Part shown: piece by piece, positions 62,237 to 64,000 of the stretch
How positions within the stretch are numbered: the stretch's first letter is position 1
Layout: each line of letters opens with the position of its first letter
Source: Asticcacaulis sp. SL142
Lineage (GTDB): Bacteria; Pseudomonadota; Alphaproteobacteria; Caulobacterales; Caulobacteraceae
Reading direction: 5' to 3'
DNA: 64,000 nucleotides
NCBI RefSeq assembly: GCF_026625745.1
Contig: NZ_CP113061.1
Location: 2,071,501-2,135,500 of the forward strand
Notes under the pieces: model-generated
What the model saw: only the letters and a program-made list of their open reading frames with translations
Told to the model about the DNA's origin: nothing
Databases searched by the model: none
Translations under genes and position numbers: made by a program

Positions 62237-63361
62237 TTAAATACAGTTATAAACACAATCCATCAGCCGTACCGAGCGCGGATCACCGATCAGGTAATTG
62301 GATTGCCGGTTCATGGCATAGGCCGCCGACAGCTTCTTATCCGGATCGGCCATGACCATCGACCCGCCATTGCCGGAATGACCGACAGCGCGTTCGTTCT
62401 TGCCGTAGATGAGAATGTTTTTATTGCGCAGGAAGCCTGCCGCCCACGACAGCTTAAAGGGCAGGACGCGGTCGGGGCCATAGACGCGTTCACGCAAGGC
62501 CTGCCCTAACGCGCTCAAAGATATCACCCGATCCCCGCCGATAAAGCCGCCGGTGGCAATGATGTTCATGTACTTCGCCAGCGCTTCAGAGGTGGCATGA
62601 CCGTTGGCGGCAGGCATTTCAAGCGAGCGCCACTCCGCCGATCCGCGACCGCCGGGGAAAGCGCCTTTGTTCAGAAACGCCGCTTTTTTGATGTCATCGA
62701 CCTCACCGAAATTGGGCACGGTTGAGGGTTTTTGCAGGTCGCTGATCCTGTCAAATTCACTTTCGGGCGTGCCTATATAGAGATCCAGATCGTACTTACC
62801 CGCAATATCCTCACGCAACGCCGTCCCCAGCGTGCGGCCATCGGCGCGTCTGAAAAGCTCGCCCAGCATAAAGCCGGTCGTATAGGGATGGTAACCTGAC
62901 CCTTCGCCCGGCGTCCACAGCGGCGTTTGTTCGCAGATCGCCTCAAGCACCGCCGGAATATCGAACCACAGTTCCGGCGCGCGTGGCGGATCAAAACCCG
63001 GAATCCCGCCCTGATGAGAAATCAGTTGACCGAGCGTAATCTGATCCTTGCCGTTCTGACCAAATTCTGGCCAATAGCTGGCGACGGTGGCTTCATAATC
63101 CAGCTTACCCTGATCGACCAGCCGCGCGATCATCAGGGCGGTGACGGCCTTGGTCGAGGAAAACACCGGCACCAGTGTCTTATCGGTAAACGCAACCTCG
63201 CCGCCCCGGTCGACCGATCCAGCCCACAGGTCGAGGATCACCTCCCCGTCCTGCACCACCGTAAAGCGCGCCCCACGCTCATGACCTTCGGCAAAATTAG
63301 CCGCGAACGCATCTTTGACGGGGCCGAGATGAGCCGCTGCAAACCCGTGAATATCCGTCAT
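62237..63361 (-). CDS. Serine hydrolase, class C beta-lactamase fold (EstB-like)
   Basis: A 374-residue protein with the SxxK nucleophile motif SSTK near residue 68, and a YHPYTTG block near residue 158 with the catalytic Tyr where esterases of this family differ from beta-lactamases (YxN). HSGNGGSM near 335 corresponds to the KTG-like region. No signal peptide is seen, so cytoplasmic esterase is more likely than beta-lactamase. ATG 63361 follows AAGGGGAAC. Confidence 0.86.
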   Translation of the reverse strand: MTDIHGFAAAHLGPVKDAFAANFAEGHERGARFTVVQDGEVILDLWAGSVDRGGEVAFTDKTLVPVFSSTKAVTALMIARLVDQGKLDYEATVASYWPEFGQNGKDQITLGQLISHQGGIPGFDPPRAPELWFDIPAVLEAICEQTPLWTPGEGSGYHPYTTGFMLGELFRRADGRTLGTALREDIAGKYDLDLYIGTPESEFDRISDLQKPSTVPNFGEVDDIKKAAFLNKGAFPGGRGSAEWRSLEMPAANGHATSEALAKYMNIIATGGFIGGDRVISLSALGQALRERVYGPDRVLPFKLSWAAGFLRNKNILIYGKNERAVGHSGNGGSMVMADPDKKLSAAYAMNRQSNYLIGDPRSVRLMDCVYNCI

Positions 63362-63501
63362 GAAACTGTTCCCCTTAACCAACAGACTTGTGTTTATCCC
63401 GCGTTGCCAAAAACAGCAATAATGATGACCTGCAATATTGTTATGGCGACGGAAAGGGGCTCTAATGGCGTTAAACCAGCAGAGAATAACGGGAGCTATT
63501 C

Positions 63502-64000
63502 ATGACCAATTTCCATCGGATGTTCGGCGCAGCCCTCATGGGGGCGGCCATAGTTTGCGTAAGCGCACCGGCTATGGCCGAAGATGCAGCCCTGAAAGCC
63601 GCCGCCTCTGGCGCGTGGCGCGCGCCTGAAAATGCCGCCCGCGATCAGTACCGCCATCCGGTCGAAGCCCTGACCTTCTGGGGCCTTAAACCCGGCATGA
63701 CCGTGGTTGATGTCAACCCTGGCAACAAAGGCTGGTGGACCGAGATTCTGGCCCCCTACGCCAAGGCAACCGGCGGGGCCTATGTGGCAGCCGTCGGCAA
63801 TGTCGCCAACTATTCTGCCGGTGATCCGGCCATCATGGGCGATGTCAAAGCCTATACCCTGTCGCCCACGGTCAATGAAGTCCCGGCCGGTTCGGTCGAT
63901 ATGGTTCTGGTGGCGCGCTATTTCCACAACTGGGCCCGTCAGGACGGCACAACCGATGCCTATATGAGCGCGTTCAATACCATGCTTAAGCCCGGTGGCA
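63502..64000 (+). CDS. Exported SAM-dependent methyltransferase-like protein, 5' part (cut by window end)
   Basis: The frame is open to the last base, so only about 166 residues are seen. A signal peptide (about 1-26, ending APAMA) precedes a class I methyltransferase-like domain: VVDVNPGNKGWWTEILAPYA near residues 72-91 (motif I is unusual, VNPGNKG) and a DMVLVARYFHNW segment. Such exported methyltransferase-like proteins are known in Proteobacteria but their function is unclear. ATG 63502 follows GGGAG. Confidence 0.82.
   Translation, partial: MTNFHRMFGAALMGAAIVCVSAPAMAEDAALKAAASGAWRAPENAARDQYRHPVEALTFWGLKPGMTVVDVNPGNKGWWTEILAPYAKATGGAYVAAVGNVANYSAGDPAIMGDVKAYTLSPTVNEVPAGSVDMVLVARYFHNWARQDGTTDAYMSAFNTMLKPGG

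Noticed and set aside
1-64000. CRISPR arrays, tRNA/rRNA genes, insertion sequences, prophage
   Set aside because: No regularly spaced repeats, tRNA-like cloverleaf, transposase or phage structural genes were recognised by eye; a tRNA or IS search program was not available.

Overview
The window looks like chromosomal DNA of an alphaproteobacterium of the Caulobacteraceae type, perhaps Asticcacaulis or a close relative. The genus is an inference from gene content, not a database result. The signs are large TonB-dependent receptors with LacI control, paired flavin-dependent halogenases next to a receptor, many GGDEF/EAL and FixJ-type regulators, alphaproteobacterial intergenic palindromes, and densely packed short-overlap operons of moderate to high GC. 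There are no tRNA or rRNA genes, no CRISPR array, and no recognisable insertion sequence or prophage.

Layout. 1-8.1 kb: assimilatory nitrate/nitrite reduction (nirB end, nirD, nasA, cobA) with molybdenum cofactor genes (mobA, moeA, moaB, moaA, moaD). The siroheme, Moco and iron-sulfur enzymes needed for nitrate assimilation are thus together. 8.2-12.6 kb: a GGDEF-EAL protein, an M14 carboxypeptidase and a LuxR-type AHL receptor without a synthase, followed by a run of hairpins. 12.9-19 kb: iron uptake (Fiu-type receptor, PiuC hydroxylase, FMN hydroxy-acid oxidase, DUF4198, TonB) with two Fur-like boxes. 19-28 kb: LacI regulator, 1041-residue TonB receptor, two flavin-dependent halogenases and a Tat-exported haloperoxidase-like hydrolase. 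28-31 kb: Lrp with dadX-dadA for alanine catabolism. 31-35.4 kb: aldo/keto reductase, glycerate kinase, a degenerate double receiver, a small membrane protein, and a guanidinium exporter under a guanidine-III riboswitch.

35.4-38.7 kb: a two-component island with a solo LuxR helix-turn-helix, a PAS histidine kinase, a FixJ-like regulator and a receiver-only protein. 38.7-41.3 kb: metE under a cobalamin riboswitch. Its coding sequence carries an in-frame copy of a dispersed palindromic repeat. 41.4-45 kb: a PepSY / DUF2271 / ApbE / flavodoxin-reductase operon behind a Fur-like box, probably a transmembrane flavin electron route. 45-50 kb: His-rich lipoprotein, YbaK, and a photolyase / SDR / DUF2256 operon, a phasin-like protein and a GST. 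49.7-54.3 kb: a frameshifted GH19-like lysozyme gene, a membrane protein, DUF1993 and PhoD. 54.5-64 kb: mostly housekeeping genes (BI-1, aldo/keto reductase, CitE-like lyase, EAL protein, RarD, asd, receiver, zapE, serine hydrolase, partial methyltransferase).

The points most worth a second look are: the in-frame palindromic repeat in metE and its three intergenic relatives; the extracytoplasmic flavin redox operon, with a possible flavinylation motif in the DUF2271 protein; the halogenase/receptor/haloperoxidase locus; the 18-bp palindrome shared by the haloperoxidase and two-component promoters; and the double pseudo-receiver.
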